Assembly: GCF_036287215.1 (NCBI RefSeq)
Contig: NZ_CP142860.1
Coordinates: 2,046,001 to 2,110,000, forward strand
Direction of reading: 5' to 3'
DNA from: Caproiciproducens sp. CPB-2
GTDB taxonomy: Bacteria; Bacillota; Clostridia; Oscillospirales; Acutalibacteraceae
Length of the DNA stretch: 64,000 nt
This document shows positions 37,096-45,612 of the stretch, piece after piece (the first letter of the stretch is position 1; the number at the start of each line of letters is the position of its first letter). The translations under genes were made by a program, and so were the position numbers. A model generated the notes under the pieces. That model worked only from the letters and a program-made list of their open reading frames with translations. It made no database searches and was not told where the DNA came from.

Positions 37096-37776
37096 ATGCC
37101 GAATAGGAAGAAGACAACAGCCGAAGAAAAGATCCGTATTGTAGAATTGTATTTGTCAGGCAAAATTGGATACAGCGAAGCAGGAAAACAGGCGGGAGTA
37201 GATTGCAAGACGATTGCGCGTTGGGTCAGTCGGTACAAGACGGAAGGGCCTGCGGGGTTTCTGACCCACGGACACGACCGGGCATACGGCAAGGAAACGA
37301 AACTATCGGCAGTTTTGGATTATCTTGCTGGGAAAGGTTCTCTTCAGGAAATCTGCGAAAAGTACGGAATCCGTGATACCCGGCAGCTCAGGGATTGGCT
37401 GAGGGTATATAATTGTCATGAAGACTTCAGGATACATACGGGAGGGAGTCGCATGACGAAGGGCCGGGATACAACCGCGAAAGAACGGATGGAGATCGTA
37501 AAAGCGTGTATCGTCAACGGGAATGATTACGGCGGTACAGCGCTTAAGTATCGAGTTTCTTACCAGCAGGTTTACACCTGGACGAGGAAATACCGAAATA
37601 TGGGCAGGGCGGGGCTGGAGGACCGGCGGGGACACCGGGCCGGGACGCTTCCGAGCCGGACGCCGGAAGAAGAACTCAGAGACAAGGTTGCTCAGCTTGA
37701 ACGGAAAAACTATGATCTGGAAATGGAGAACGCTCTGTTAAAAAAAGTGAAGGAATTGGAGAGGAGGCGACGTTGA
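37096..37776 (+). CDS. IS3-family transposase OrfA
   Basis: A 226-residue DNA-binding subunit with two helix-turn-helix domains: GKIGYSEAGKQAGVDCKTIARW near residues 24-45 (read as two parts) and a second at DYGGTALKYRVSYQQVYTWT. A leucine-zipper-like end follows (LERKNYDLEMENALLKKVKE). The two HTH arrangement is typical of IS150-type elements. A slippery A-run (37740-37746, then G) lies near the end. OrfB is in the -1 frame and open back to that run, so a fused OrfAB can arise by -1 frameshifting. Confidence 0.92.
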   Translation: MPNRKKTTAEEKIRIVELYLSGKIGYSEAGKQAGVDCKTIARWVSRYKTEGPAGFLTHGHDRAYGKETKLSAVLDYLAGKGSLQEICEKYGIRDTRQLRDWLRVYNCHEDFRIHTGGSRMTKGRDTTAKERMEIVKACIVNGNDYGGTALKYRVSYQQVYTWTRKYRNMGRAGLEDRRGHRAGTLPSRTPEEELRDKVAQLERKNYDLEMENALLKKVKELERRRR

Positions 37777-38675
37777 GCTTCATCAGGCATCCGGCGGCTT
37801 ACGGCGCGGTAAGCACGCTGTCTGCGGAACGGGTATTCCCTGTTTGGAAACTCTGCGGCTTTCTGCACATCACGCGCTCGGCGTATTACAGATGGCTGAA
37901 GCACCCGAAAAGCAGCCGCGAGTTGGAAAACGAACTCATCGCAGGCGAGGTCGAGAAAATCCATAGCCTGCATACGGATATGGGATACCGCAGAATACGG
38001 GATGAGTTGGACAGGCATCATGGCATTCATGTCAACGACAAGCGAGTACTCCGCATCGACCGTGCACTTCATATTCAGTCCAGCGTCAAATACCGTCGGC
38101 ACGGGTGCACAAAAAGTGCGGCATCGCCGGAATACATTGCCAAAAACTATTTGAACCGCAAATTTTATGCGGACGCTCCGAACCGAAAATGGTTGACCGA
38201 TGTAACGGAATTCAAGTATTTCATCGGCCCGGAAATCCGCAAGGTTTATCTGAGCGCTATTCTGGACTTGTACGACCGGCGCATCGTTGCCTATGCCGTA
38301 GGCGATCATAATGACAACAGGTTGGTATTCAATACGCTGGATGCTGCCGTGGCCGCTAATCCGGACGCACACCCGCTATTTCACAGTGACCGGGGGTACC
38401 AGTATACCAGCCGTTCTTTTCACTCGAAATTGCATGCCGCCAAGATGAAGCAAAGCATGTCCAGAGTGGCGCACTGTATTGACAATGGGCCGATGGAAGG
38501 CTTTTGGGGTATCCTCAAACGGGAAATGTACTATGGACGCAAATTCACCGACCGGAAACAGATCACGCAAGCCATTTCAGAGTATATTTACTTTTACAAC
38601 TACCGGCGACTGCAGCGCCGATTGTCTGTTATGACACCCATGGAGTTCCATGCACAGTACGCAAAAGCTGCGTAA
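37773..38675 (+). CDS. IS3-family transposase OrfB (DDE integrase)
   Basis: A 300-residue catalytic part with an rve-type integrase core. The DDE triad is visible: first Asp in WLTDVTEFKY, second Asp in HSDRGYQYTS, and Glu in NGPMEGFWGILKREMYY. It seems intact, so the element may be active. The independent start is TTG 37773, overlapping the OrfA stop as TTGA and preceded by GGAGAGGAGG. This allows re-initiation as well as the frameshift product. Confidence 0.93.
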   Translation: MSFIRHPAAYGAVSTLSAERVFPVWKLCGFLHITRSAYYRWLKHPKSSRELENELIAGEVEKIHSLHTDMGYRRIRDELDRHHGIHVNDKRVLRIDRALHIQSSVKYRRHGCTKSAASPEYIAKNYLNRKFYADAPNRKWLTDVTEFKYFIGPEIRKVYLSAILDLYDRRIVAYAVGDHNDNRLVFNTLDAAVAANPDAHPLFHSDRGYQYTSRSFHSKLHAAKMKQSMSRVAHCIDNGPMEGFWGILKREMYYGRKFTDRKQITQAISEYIYFYNYRRLQRRLSVMTPMEFHAQYAKAA

Positions 38676-38762
38676 AAATTGCTGCCCGCCGGTTCCGGCG
38701 GACAGCAGTCCTAAAAATCTTTTTATTTTTTCATTGTCCTCTTGACGGGGTGCACACCACCC

Positions 38763-38796
38763 ATCACACAACGGGAAAGGGCGGTGTTTTTATGAT
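38763..38796. terminator. Right arm of the IS-split terminator
   Basis: Partner of 37001-37032 (see there). On the minus strand it follows the DUF3006 stop directly, so read alone it leaves that operon without its full hairpin. Confidence 0.65.
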
Positions 38797-38807
38797 ATTC
38801 TGCATTT

Positions 38808-39029
38808 TTACTGGAAAAGTTTATCCTGCAGTTTTTTTGTTTTGGAACGCCTTTGCGCCGTCGCTTCCGCGTTGATGCTGAGCGCCCCCTCGGCGGCGTC
38901 CACATTCAGCACGTCGCCTTCCCGCGCGCCCTGCGGGAGCTCGGTGGTTTCGATGGCGAAGAATTTCTGATCCTTGTCCTCACAGATTGCGTAAGTTCCC
39001 TCAAAACGGTCTATGACCAGCATTTTCAT
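38808..39029 (-). CDS. DUF3006 domain protein
   Basis: A 73-residue protein with the DUF3006 pattern: MKMLVIDRFEGTYAICED, then VDAAEGALSINAEATAQRRS. DUF3006 proteins are usually encoded beside ComEC-like metallo-hydrolases, as here (26 bp from the hydrolase stop). Start ATG 39029 follows GAGGGGG; ATG 39023 is an alternative. The role is unknown, perhaps a small beta-barrel accessory. Confidence 0.85.
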   Translation of the reverse strand: MKMLVIDRFEGTYAICEDKDQKFFAIETTELPQGAREGDVLNVDAAEGALSINAEATAQRRSKTKKLQDKLFQ

Positions 39030-39055
39030 TTTTTCTATCCCCCTCTTTATCATCA

Positions 39056-39979
39056 TCAGCGCTCGGCTGCAAGCTTTATAGTTTGCCCGTCGCTCATAAA
39101 AATAAGCGTTCCGCTGACGTCGGTCCGGTAAACCGCCGCTCCGGCGGACAAAAGCCTTTTGAGTACTTCCCGTTTCGGAAGCCCGTTGGAATCGTCGGCA
39201 ACGGAAATCGCCGCCCATTTCGGCTTTACGGCGTTCAGCAGAGCGTCCGTGGTGGAGGTGCTGCTGCCGTGGTGGCCGACCTTCAGAACATCGGCGGAAA
39301 GGTCTTCCCCGCCCGCAAGCAAATCGGATTCCTCCTCTTTTTCCGCGTCGCCCATCAGCAGAAACCGCGTTTTCCCATAGGTCAGCTTCAGGACGATGGA
39401 ATTGTTGTTGGTGCTGCCGCCCTGCCGGACAGGGGCAAGGACCTCTATTTCCATCCCGCCGAGAGAGAAAGTTTCTCCGGGCCGGGGAGCAGTCGTCAAA
39501 ATCCGTTTTTCGTTCAGCGCTTTCTGCGCGGCAAGATATTCCCCACTGGATGGAATCAGGTCCTTCGGGATATCGGGCGCAAAATATTTTTTGACGGGAT
39601 AACGCCCGATCAGGTACGCAAGACCGCCGATGTGATCCTCGTCGGGGTGCGTGTTGACCATATATTCCAGTTCCTTCACGCCCCGGCGGTCAAGGTATTC
39701 CGCCACCGGTTCCCCGCAATCGACAGTCCCGCCGTCAACGAGCATCGCTCTCCCCCCGCACTCAATCAAAATGCTGTCGGCTTTTCCGACCTCCAGCACA
39801 TGGAGGGACATTGGGCTGGAATCCGCCGCCGCGGAGAAATCGCTCAGTCCGAAAAAGGAAAAAATCCGGTGCCAGGAGGCTGCCGCCCCGAACGGCAGCA
39901 GCGAAACAACGAATCCAATCGCCAGGAACAGCGAAATAGTGATTTTCAGCGCCTTTTTACTGTTTTTTTGCTGCTCCAT
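39056..39979 (-). CDS. ComEC/Rec2-like metallo-beta-lactamase-fold hydrolase
   Basis: A 307-residue protein with one N-terminal membrane helix or signal anchor (ITISLFLAIGFVVSLLPFGA) and an extracytoplasmic metallo-hydrolase domain. Metal-site motifs are NTHPDEDHIGGL (HxDxDH), LLMGDAE and KVGHHGSSTST. This matches the hydrolase part of ComEC without its channel, as in secreted nucleases or phosphodiesterases. The start ATG 39979 overlaps the 3' end of ygiQ by 34 bp and its ribosome site is weak. It is followed by DUF3006. Confidence 0.85.
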   Translation of the reverse strand: MEQQKNSKKALKITISLFLAIGFVVSLLPFGAAASWHRIFSFFGLSDFSAAADSSPMSLHVLEVGKADSILIECGGRAMLVDGGTVDCGEPVAEYLDRRGVKELEYMVNTHPDEDHIGGLAYLIGRYPVKKYFAPDIPKDLIPSSGEYLAAQKALNEKRILTTAPRPGETFSLGGMEIEVLAPVRQGGSTNNNSIVLKLTYGKTRFLLMGDAEKEEESDLLAGGEDLSADVLKVGHHGSSTSTTDALLNAVKPKWAAISVADDSNGLPKREVLKRLLSAGAAVYRTDVSGTLIFMSDGQTIKLAAER

Positions 39980-41820
39980 CTGCCCCGCTTCTCTCTGTTC
40001 TGAACTTGGGCGGCACGCTGCATGGCAGGGCTGGGAGGGACAAGACACGATCCGCCCGTACCGATCAGGTCGCTGCGGCCCGCGGCTTTCAGCGCCGCAA
40101 TTACCAGATCCCTGTTCTTTGGATTAAAATACTGCAGAAGCGCCCGCTGCATCGCCTTTTCCCGGTCGGTGCGGGGAATATAAACCTCTTTCATCGTATA
40201 AGGATCGAGCCCGGTGTAAAACATGCAGGTGGAAATAGTGCCGGGCGTGGGATAAAAATCCTGCACCTGCTCCGGACGAAGGTGCTCGCGCTTCAGAAAC
40301 AGAGCAAGCGAAACCGCATCTTTCAGGGTGCTGCCTGGGTGGGAGGACATCAGGTATGGAACAAGATACTGCTCCTTGCCCTCCTCCTTACAGAATTGAT
40401 GATATTTTTTTTCAAATTTTAGAAAAGATTCAATATGCGGCTTGCCCATACAGTCAAGGACCTCCGGAGTACAGTGCTCCGGCGCAACTTTCAGCTGTCC
40501 GCTGACATGGTATTTGACCAGTTCCCTGAAAAAGGCGTCGTCCTTGTCTTCAATCAAATAATCAAAGCGGATGCCGGAACGGATAAACACGCGTTTGACC
40601 TTCGGCAGGGCGCGCAGCCTGCGCAGAATGTCGAGGTATTCGCTGTGGTCCACCTTGAGCAGGGGGCACGGCTTCGGTGCAAGGCATTTTTTGCCGCCCG
40701 CGCAGAGCCCCAGCTTTTCCTGTTTGTCGCAGGACGGGTGGCGGAAATTGGCGGTCGGGCCGCCGACATCGTGGATATATCCTTTAAAATTTGGGCTTTC
40801 CGTCAGCTTTTTCGCTTCGCGCAGGATGGATTCCTCGCTGCGGGTGGTGATGGAACGGCCCTGATGGAACGCGATCGAACAGAAATTGCAGGCGCCGAAA
40901 CAGCCGCGGTTGTGCGTAATGGAGAACTCCACCTCCTGAATGGCCGGGACCCCGCCCATGCTCTCGTAGCACGGGTGATAGGTGCGCATATACGGCAGCT
41001 CATAAACGGCGTCGAGCTCCTTTTGCTTTAAAGGCGGCATCGGCGGGTTCTGAACCAGTATTTTGCCGCCATGGCGCTGAATGACTCTGCGTCCCCGCAC
41101 GGCGTCCTGCTCGTCCTGCTGTTTGCGGCAGGAAACGGCGTACTCCCTTTTATTCTGACAGACCTGTTCAAAGCTGGGACAGTCTACCGCCGGGCCGGGC
41201 CGGTATTCCTTCGTGGGAACTGCGTAGCAGGTGCCACGGATATCGGTGATCGTACCGATCGGCTCGCCGGAAAACAGGCGGCGGGCAATTTCGACCGTCT
41301 GGCTTTCGCCCATGCCGTAGGTCAGCAAATCCGCCCCGGAGTCCAGAAGAATCGACGGGCGGATTTTGTCGTCCCAGTAATCGTAATGCGCGAAGCGGCG
41401 AAGGGACGCTTCCAGCCCTCCGATAACGACCGGCGAGTCCGGATAGATTTCCCTGATTTTTTTCGTGTAGACAATAACGGCGCGATCGGGCCGGAGACCG
41501 GTTCTGTTCCCCGGCGAATAGGCGTCTTCTTTGCGTCTGCGGCGCGCCACGGTGTAATGGGCGACCATGGAATCAATGTTTCCGGAGCTGACCAGAAAGC
41601 CGTATTTCGGCTTGCCGAACCGGGTAAAATCCCGATCGGTGCGCCAGTCCGGCTGCGCCAGAATGGCCACCCGGTAGCCAAACTGCTCCAGCACGCGCGA
41701 GATGATCGCGGTGCCGAAGGTAGGATGGTCAACGTAGGCGTCGCCGGTTACGACGACGAAATCCGGCGCGTCCCAGCCAAGAGCATCCGTTTCTTCTTTT
41801 GTAATGGGTAAAAAAGGCAT
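39946..41820 (-). CDS. YgiQ family radical SAM protein
   Basis: A 624-residue radical SAM enzyme. The cluster motif CFGACNFC (C-x3-C-x2-C) lies near residues 303-310. The N-terminus begins MPFLPITKEETDALGWDAPD with a cobalamin-binding-like domain and VVIGGLEASLRRFAHYDYWD. A C-terminal basic tail (REKRGRWSSKKTVKRR) follows. The family reaction is unknown. It starts 5 bp after the ftsK stop, so it is in the tepA-ftsK operon. Confidence 0.92.
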   Translation of the reverse strand: MPFLPITKEETDALGWDAPDFVVVTGDAYVDHPTFGTAIISRVLEQFGYRVAILAQPDWRTDRDFTRFGKPKYGFLVSSGNIDSMVAHYTVARRRRKEDAYSPGNRTGLRPDRAVIVYTKKIREIYPDSPVVIGGLEASLRRFAHYDYWDDKIRPSILLDSGADLLTYGMGESQTVEIARRLFSGEPIGTITDIRGTCYAVPTKEYRPGPAVDCPSFEQVCQNKREYAVSCRKQQDEQDAVRGRRVIQRHGGKILVQNPPMPPLKQKELDAVYELPYMRTYHPCYESMGGVPAIQEVEFSITHNRGCFGACNFCSIAFHQGRSITTRSEESILREAKKLTESPNFKGYIHDVGGPTANFRHPSCDKQEKLGLCAGGKKCLAPKPCPLLKVDHSEYLDILRRLRALPKVKRVFIRSGIRFDYLIEDKDDAFFRELVKYHVSGQLKVAPEHCTPEVLDCMGKPHIESFLKFEKKYHQFCKEEGKEQYLVPYLMSSHPGSTLKDAVSLALFLKREHLRPEQVQDFYPTPGTISTCMFYTGLDPYTMKEVYIPRTDREKAMQRALLQYFNPKNRDLVIAALKAAGRSDLIGTGGSCLVPPSPAMQRAAQVQNREKRGRWSSKKTVKRR

Positions 41821-41825
41821 TCCGC

Positions 41826-44324
41826 TTATTCTTCACTTTCTTTTTGATCTGCCTGCTGCATGGTCATTTCCAGCCACTGCTGGTATGTAATGAGCACCTG
41901 ACGCGGCTTGGAGCCTTCGTGCGGGCCTACAATGCCCATCTGCTCCATCTCGTCGACCAGACGGCCGGCGCGGGCATACCCGAGGCGCAGGCGGCGCTGG
42001 AGCAGAGAGGTCGAAGCCTGTCCCGCTTCCACAACGCATTTGACCGCTTCCGGCATCATGGGGTCGGTGTCGCCGTTCACGCCGCCGTCGCCGCCGCCGT
42101 CCTTCTCGGCTACGGCGTTTTTCTCAATCTCTTCGGCAATATTTTTATCATATCCCGCTTCCTGCGACTTCTTTACGAAATTTACGACGGATTCGATTTC
42201 ACTGTCGCTGACAAAGCAGCCCTGGATTCTGGTGGGCTTCTGCGAGCCGACGGGCGAAAACAGCATATCCCCGCGCCCCAGAAGCTTTTCCGCGCCGCCC
42301 ATGTCCAGAATGGTTCTGGAATCCACCTGGGAGGAAACGGAAAACGCGATACGGCTTGGGATATTCGCCTTGATAATTCCGGTGATGACGTCGACGGAGG
42401 GCCGCTGTGTGGCAATCAGCAGATGCATGCCCGCGGCGCGCGCCATCTGCGCCAGACGGCAGATGGAATCCTCCACCTCGTTGGGGGCGGCCATCATCAG
42501 GTCGGCAAGCTCGTCGATAATGATGACGATCTGCGGCAGGGGCGGTAGAGGCTGTCCGCTTTCATCCTTACAGTTGTTAGATTTGATAAGTTTATTATAA
42601 CCTGTTAGATCTCTTACCTTATTTTCGGCAAAAGTCTTGTACCGCTTAAGCATTTCCGTGACGGCCCATCCCAAAGCGCCCGCGGCCTTGCGGGGATCGG
42701 TGACAACCGGAACCAGAAGCTGTGGAATCCCGTTGTAAATGCCCAATTCCACCACCTTCGGGTCGATCATCAGAAATTTGACCTCTTCCGGAGTGGATTT
42801 ATACAGAAGGCTGACAATAAACGAGTTGATGCACACGGATTTGCCGGAGCCCGTGGCGCCCGCAATCAGAAGATGAGGCATCTTGCTCAGATCCGCCATC
42901 GCGACCTCACCCGCGATGTCGCGCCCGAGCACGACGGTCAGACGGCTCTGCGCCGTGACAAAGCTGTTGGACTCGATCAGCTCGCGCATCCTGACAACGC
43001 TGACCTTCTTGTTCGGGACCTCTATTCCGACGGCGGCCTTGCCCGGAATCGGCGCCTCGATGCGCACTCCGGACGCGGCGAGGTTCATGGCGATATCGTC
43101 GGACAGATTCGTGATCTTACTGATTTTCACCCCCGCAGCGGGTTGAAGTTCATAACGGGTTACAGCGGGGCCGTGACTTCGATTAACAATATGCGTAACA
43201 ACTCCAAAACTTTTTAAAGTCTGGACCAACCTTTGACCATTAAACTCTAATTCTGCAGCTATATCTTGCTCATTCGTTACTTTTGTAGTTTCCAGCATGG
43301 TGACCGGCGGAAAATGGTAGGTGCCGTCCTGCGGCGGCTCGTCAGTAAACATGGTCATCTGCACGCCGGCGGGTTCGGAGATTTTTTGCGCCTCCGGCTG
43401 CGGCGAAGCGGCCTGACGGGCGGCGTAAGCGGCGGCGGCCGCAGCGGAGCCGGTTTTATCCGCGGCCGGCGGAACCAGAGCCGCGGGCTGCTCTATCTTT
43501 TCCACTACGGGCTCTTTGACCCCGAACACCTTTTCCAGCTGTTCGAGCTTCTTGTTCTTCTGCGGCTTGCCCTTGGCCTGAACGGCACGCTGCGCCATAT
43601 CCTCGCGGTCAAGCGCAATATCGATGTTGGAATTGGCCTGACGGGCGCGTTCCACAGCCCGCTGTTCCTGTGCGCTGCTGAAACTGGCAGCCATCATGTC
43701 GGCCGGTTTTGTCACCGCCCGGAACAATTGGACAAGGCTGGTCCCGGTCAAAATCATAACCGCTACAAACAGAGACAGAATAATAACGATTTTTGCCCCG
43801 GTCGAGCCGAGCGCCGCGACGAACGGGATTCCAATCAGGCCGCTGAACAGCCCGGCGCCGGACCTTTGGGTACCCAGGGTATAAAGATCCTTGAGCCTGT
43901 CCCAGTACGAGGTGATGGGCGTATTGTTCTGATCGGTAAAAATATAGACAGCCGCGCAAAACAGCGCAATAATGACGATCATAAAAATGACTTTGCTGCC
44001 CAGACGGTTTTTCTGACGCTCAAAAGCCGTTACGAGCGATATGTAGCAGAGAAGAATCGGCCAGATGATCGCGCAGCTGCCAAAAAGGCCCAGAAGCGCG
44101 TTGTGGCACCACAGCCAGATGTGGTCGCCCCCGATCAGCACAAGGCAGACCATCAGGATGGACATGGCAAACACCACAATCGCGTTGATCTGATTGCGCT
44201 GCCTGATATACTCGGCATCCTTTTCCGCCCTTGTTTTTCTTCCGCCGGCAAGGTGCTGTGCCTTCGGCTTGCTCCGTGCGCGGGGCGCCGCTTTCTTATT
44301 CGTATTTGTTCTTTGAGTTGCCAC
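41826..44324 (-). CDS. spoIIIE: FtsK/SpoIIIE DNA translocase
   Basis: An 832-residue septal DNA pump that moves chromosomes through the division or sporulation septum. Four N-terminal membrane helices (about residues 45-190) are followed by a Pro/Ala/Glu linker, then the RecA-like motor with Walker A GATGSGKS near residue 490, and Walker [15 protein letters not shown]-terminal gamma winged helix ends it ([20 protein letters not shown]). Beside tepA, as in Bacillus subtilis, where the neighbour is SpoIIIE. FtsK versus SpoIIIE cannot be separated by sequence here. Confidence 0.94.
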   Translation of the reverse strand: MATQRTNTNKKAAPRARSKPKAQHLAGGRKTRAEKDAEYIRQRNQINAIVVFAMSILMVCLVLIGGDHIWLWCHNALLGLFGSCAIIWPILLCYISLVTAFERQKNRLGSKVIFMIVIIALFCAAVYIFTDQNNTPITSYWDRLKDLYTLGTQRSGAGLFSGLIGIPFVAALGSTGAKIVIILSLFVAVMILTGTSLVQLFRAVTKPADMMAASFSSAQEQRAVERARQANSNIDIALDREDMAQRAVQAKGKPQKNKKLEQLEKVFGVKEPVVEKIEQPAALVPPAADKTGSAAAAAAYAARQAASPQPEAQKISEPAGVQMTMFTDEPPQDGTYHFPPVTMLETTKVTNEQDIAAELEFNGQRLVQTLKSFGVVTHIVNRSHGPAVTRYELQPAAGVKISKITNLSDDIAMNLAASGVRIEAPIPGKAAVGIEVPNKKVSVVRMRELIESNSFVTAQSRLTVVLGRDIAGEVAMADLSKMPHLLIAGATGSGKSVCINSFIVSLLYKSTPEEVKFLMIDPKVVELGIYNGIPQLLVPVVTDPRKAAGALGWAVTEMLKRYKTFAENKVRDLTGYNKLIKSNNCKDESGQPLPPLPQIVIIIDELADLMMAAPNEVEDSICRLAQMARAAGMHLLIATQRPSVDVITGIIKANIPSRIAFSVSSQVDSRTILDMGGAEKLLGRGDMLFSPVGSQKPTRIQGCFVSDSEIESVVNFVKKSQEAGYDKNIAEEIEKNAVAEKDGGGDGGVNGDTDPMMPEAVKCVVEAGQASTSLLQRRLRLGYARAGRLVDEMEQMGIVGPHEGSKPRQVLITYQQWLEMTMQQADQKESEE

Positions 44325-44395
44325 CTTATAATCACCTTATATTTTTTATTTTCATTTGTTTCTGTCATTCGTTATATGTAACTTTTGCATTTTTT

Positions 44396-44508
44396 GCCGC
44401 CCTCCGTGAGGGAGGCGGCGCGCCGGAGGGAGTAAAAGCTCCCGGTCGGGGCTTCTATCAGACTCCCTCAGTCAGGCTCCGCCTGCCAGCTCCCTCAAAG
44501 AGGGAGCT
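44396..44508. repeat. Clustered hairpins of a gut-Firmicutes-type intergenic repeat
   Basis: Three adjacent hairpins fill the gap between ftsK and tepA: GCCGCC..GGAGGCGGC (44396-44419), CAGGC-tcc-GCCTG (44473-44485) and AGCTCCCTC-aaa-GAGGGAGCT (44488-44508, perfect 9-bp stem). The phrase CCCTCAGTCAGGCTCCGCCT plus AGCTCCCTCAAAGAGGGAGC is familiar from intergenic repeats of gut Ruminococcaceae (from memory). No other copy is in this window. Confidence 0.6.
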
Positions 44509-44531
44509 GAAAAGAAGTTGCGCGGCTCGTT

Positions 44532-45368
44532 TTATACGCTGCGGCTTTTGGCAGCGGTCTTTGCTGTTTTGGGCTCCGGCTTTTTTGCCCCCGCCTTAGG
44601 GGTTCTTGCGCCGGACTTTTTTTGTTGCGCTTTCTTTTTTTCTATCATATCGTAGAGGCAGTCGATGGCGTCGGAAAGGCTTCCGAGAGAATCGATCAGG
44701 CCTTCCTTGACGGCGTCGTTTCCGTCCAGAACCGTCCCCACGTCCATAACCAGCTCCTGCGTGTTCATGGAAAGCTCGTGGAACCGTTCGGCGGAAATGT
44801 GAGAATTCTGCATGACAAACCGCGTAATGCGCTCCTGCATGCGTTGGAAATACTCAAGGGTCTGCGGAACGCCGAGCAGCATGCCGTTCATACGCACCGG
44901 ATGAATGGTCATCGTCGCGCTGGGGGCGATGAAAGAATGCTTGGCGGCAACCGCCAGCGGCACGCCGATGGAATGGCCGCCGCCCAGCACGAGCGACACA
45001 GTCGGCTTTTTCATCCCCGCGACCAGTTCCGCAAGGGCAAGCCCGGCTTCCACGTCGCCGCCGACGGTGTTCAGAATGATCAGAAGCCCGTCTATGGTGG
45101 GTTCTTCCTCAATCGCGACAAGCTGCGGAATCACATGCTCGTACTTGGTCGTCTTATTTTGCGAAGGCAGAATATAATGTCCTTCGATCTGACCGATGAT
45201 CGTCAGGCAGTGAATCAGATGTTTGCCGTTGCCGGTAATCACCGAACCGGTGTCGATAATCTGGTCGGTCTGCTTTTCGTTTTTCTCGGCTTTATCGTCA
45301 TCATTGACCCGCTTTATATAATCCCGGTCTTCTTTCTGGCCTTTTTCTTTTTGGTCTTTATGGCTCAT
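44532..45368 (-). CDS. tepA: ClpP-fold serine protease TepA
   Basis: A 278-residue ClpP-superfamily protease related to TepA (YmfB). Catalytic Ser133 is in [11 protein letters not shown] and His156 in [12 protein letters not shown]; the acidic member is probably in [14 protein letters not shown]. An N-terminal charged, low-complexity segment of about 40 residues and a basic Lys/Ala/Pro tail of about 35 residues flank the domain. It lacks a signal peptide by eye. It precedes ftsK/spoIIIE, the same pairing as in Bacillus. TepA is linked to protein translocation and small spore protein degradation in that genus. Confidence 0.88.
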   Translation of the reverse strand: MSHKDQKEKGQKEDRDYIKRVNDDDKAEKNEKQTDQIIDTGSVITGNGKHLIHCLTIIGQIEGHYILPSQNKTTKYEHVIPQLVAIEEEPTIDGLLIILNTVGGDVEAGLALAELVAGMKKPTVSLVLGGGHSIGVPLAVAAKHSFIAPSATMTIHPVRMNGMLLGVPQTLEYFQRMQERITRFVMQNSHISAERFHELSMNTQELVMDVGTVLDGNDAVKEGLIDSLGSLSDAIDCLYDMIEKKKAQQKKSGARTPKAGAKKPEPKTAKTAAKSRSV

Positions 45369-45454
45369 TGATAATCCCTCCTACCGCTTTATTGTGCCGT
45401 AAGAAGGGCGTTCTCATACACGGAAATGTACAAGTTTGAAATATCAATATTATG

Positions 45455-45483
45455 ATTATATCATCTGTTGTGATATTCATCAA
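45455..45483 (-). promoter_or_regulatory. Putative sigma-A promoter of the tepA-ftsK operon
   Basis: Minus strand TTGATG (45483-45478) and TATAAT (45460-45455), 17 bases apart, about 87 bases before tepA. Confidence 0.55.
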
Positions 45484-45533
45484 GAAAATAAAGCGTCAAA
45501 ATAGAATGCTTTGGCAGAAAGTGATTGGATAGA

Positions 45534-45562
45534 TTGACAATTTTGCTTTTTTATTGGATAAT
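45534..45562 (+). promoter_or_regulatory. Putative sigma-A promoter of acn-icd-rex
   Basis: TTGACA (45534-45539) and GATAAT (45557-45562), 17 bases apart, about 50 bases before the acn start. Eleven of twelve consensus positions match. Confidence 0.65.
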
Positions 45563-45612
45563 GGTTATATATTTAACTATGTTGGGAATTCGAATTGGAG
45601 GGAAGCTTGATA

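Larger units (their letters stand above)
37034..38754 (+). mobile_element. IS3-family insertion sequence (IS150-type)
   Basis: About 1.72 kb with imperfect terminal inverted repeats. The left end is TGCTACCCCCAGATAGGACA; the right end, read inward, is TGCACCCCGTCAAGAGGACA. About 19 of the first 27 positions match and the ends are 5'-TG...CA-3'. It encodes OrfA and OrfB. No target duplication is visible (left flank GATA, right flank CACC). The ends could lie five bases further out on each side (37029 and 38759), again without duplication. It interrupts the terminator hairpin described at 37001-37032 and 38763-38796. Confidence 0.85.

Noticed and set aside
45468..45483. A Rex-box-like TTGTGATATTCATCAA overlapping the tepA -35 box
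   Set aside because: Only one half-site (TTGTGA) fits. The other is broken by an extra base and the length is wrong, so it is not reported as a Rex site.
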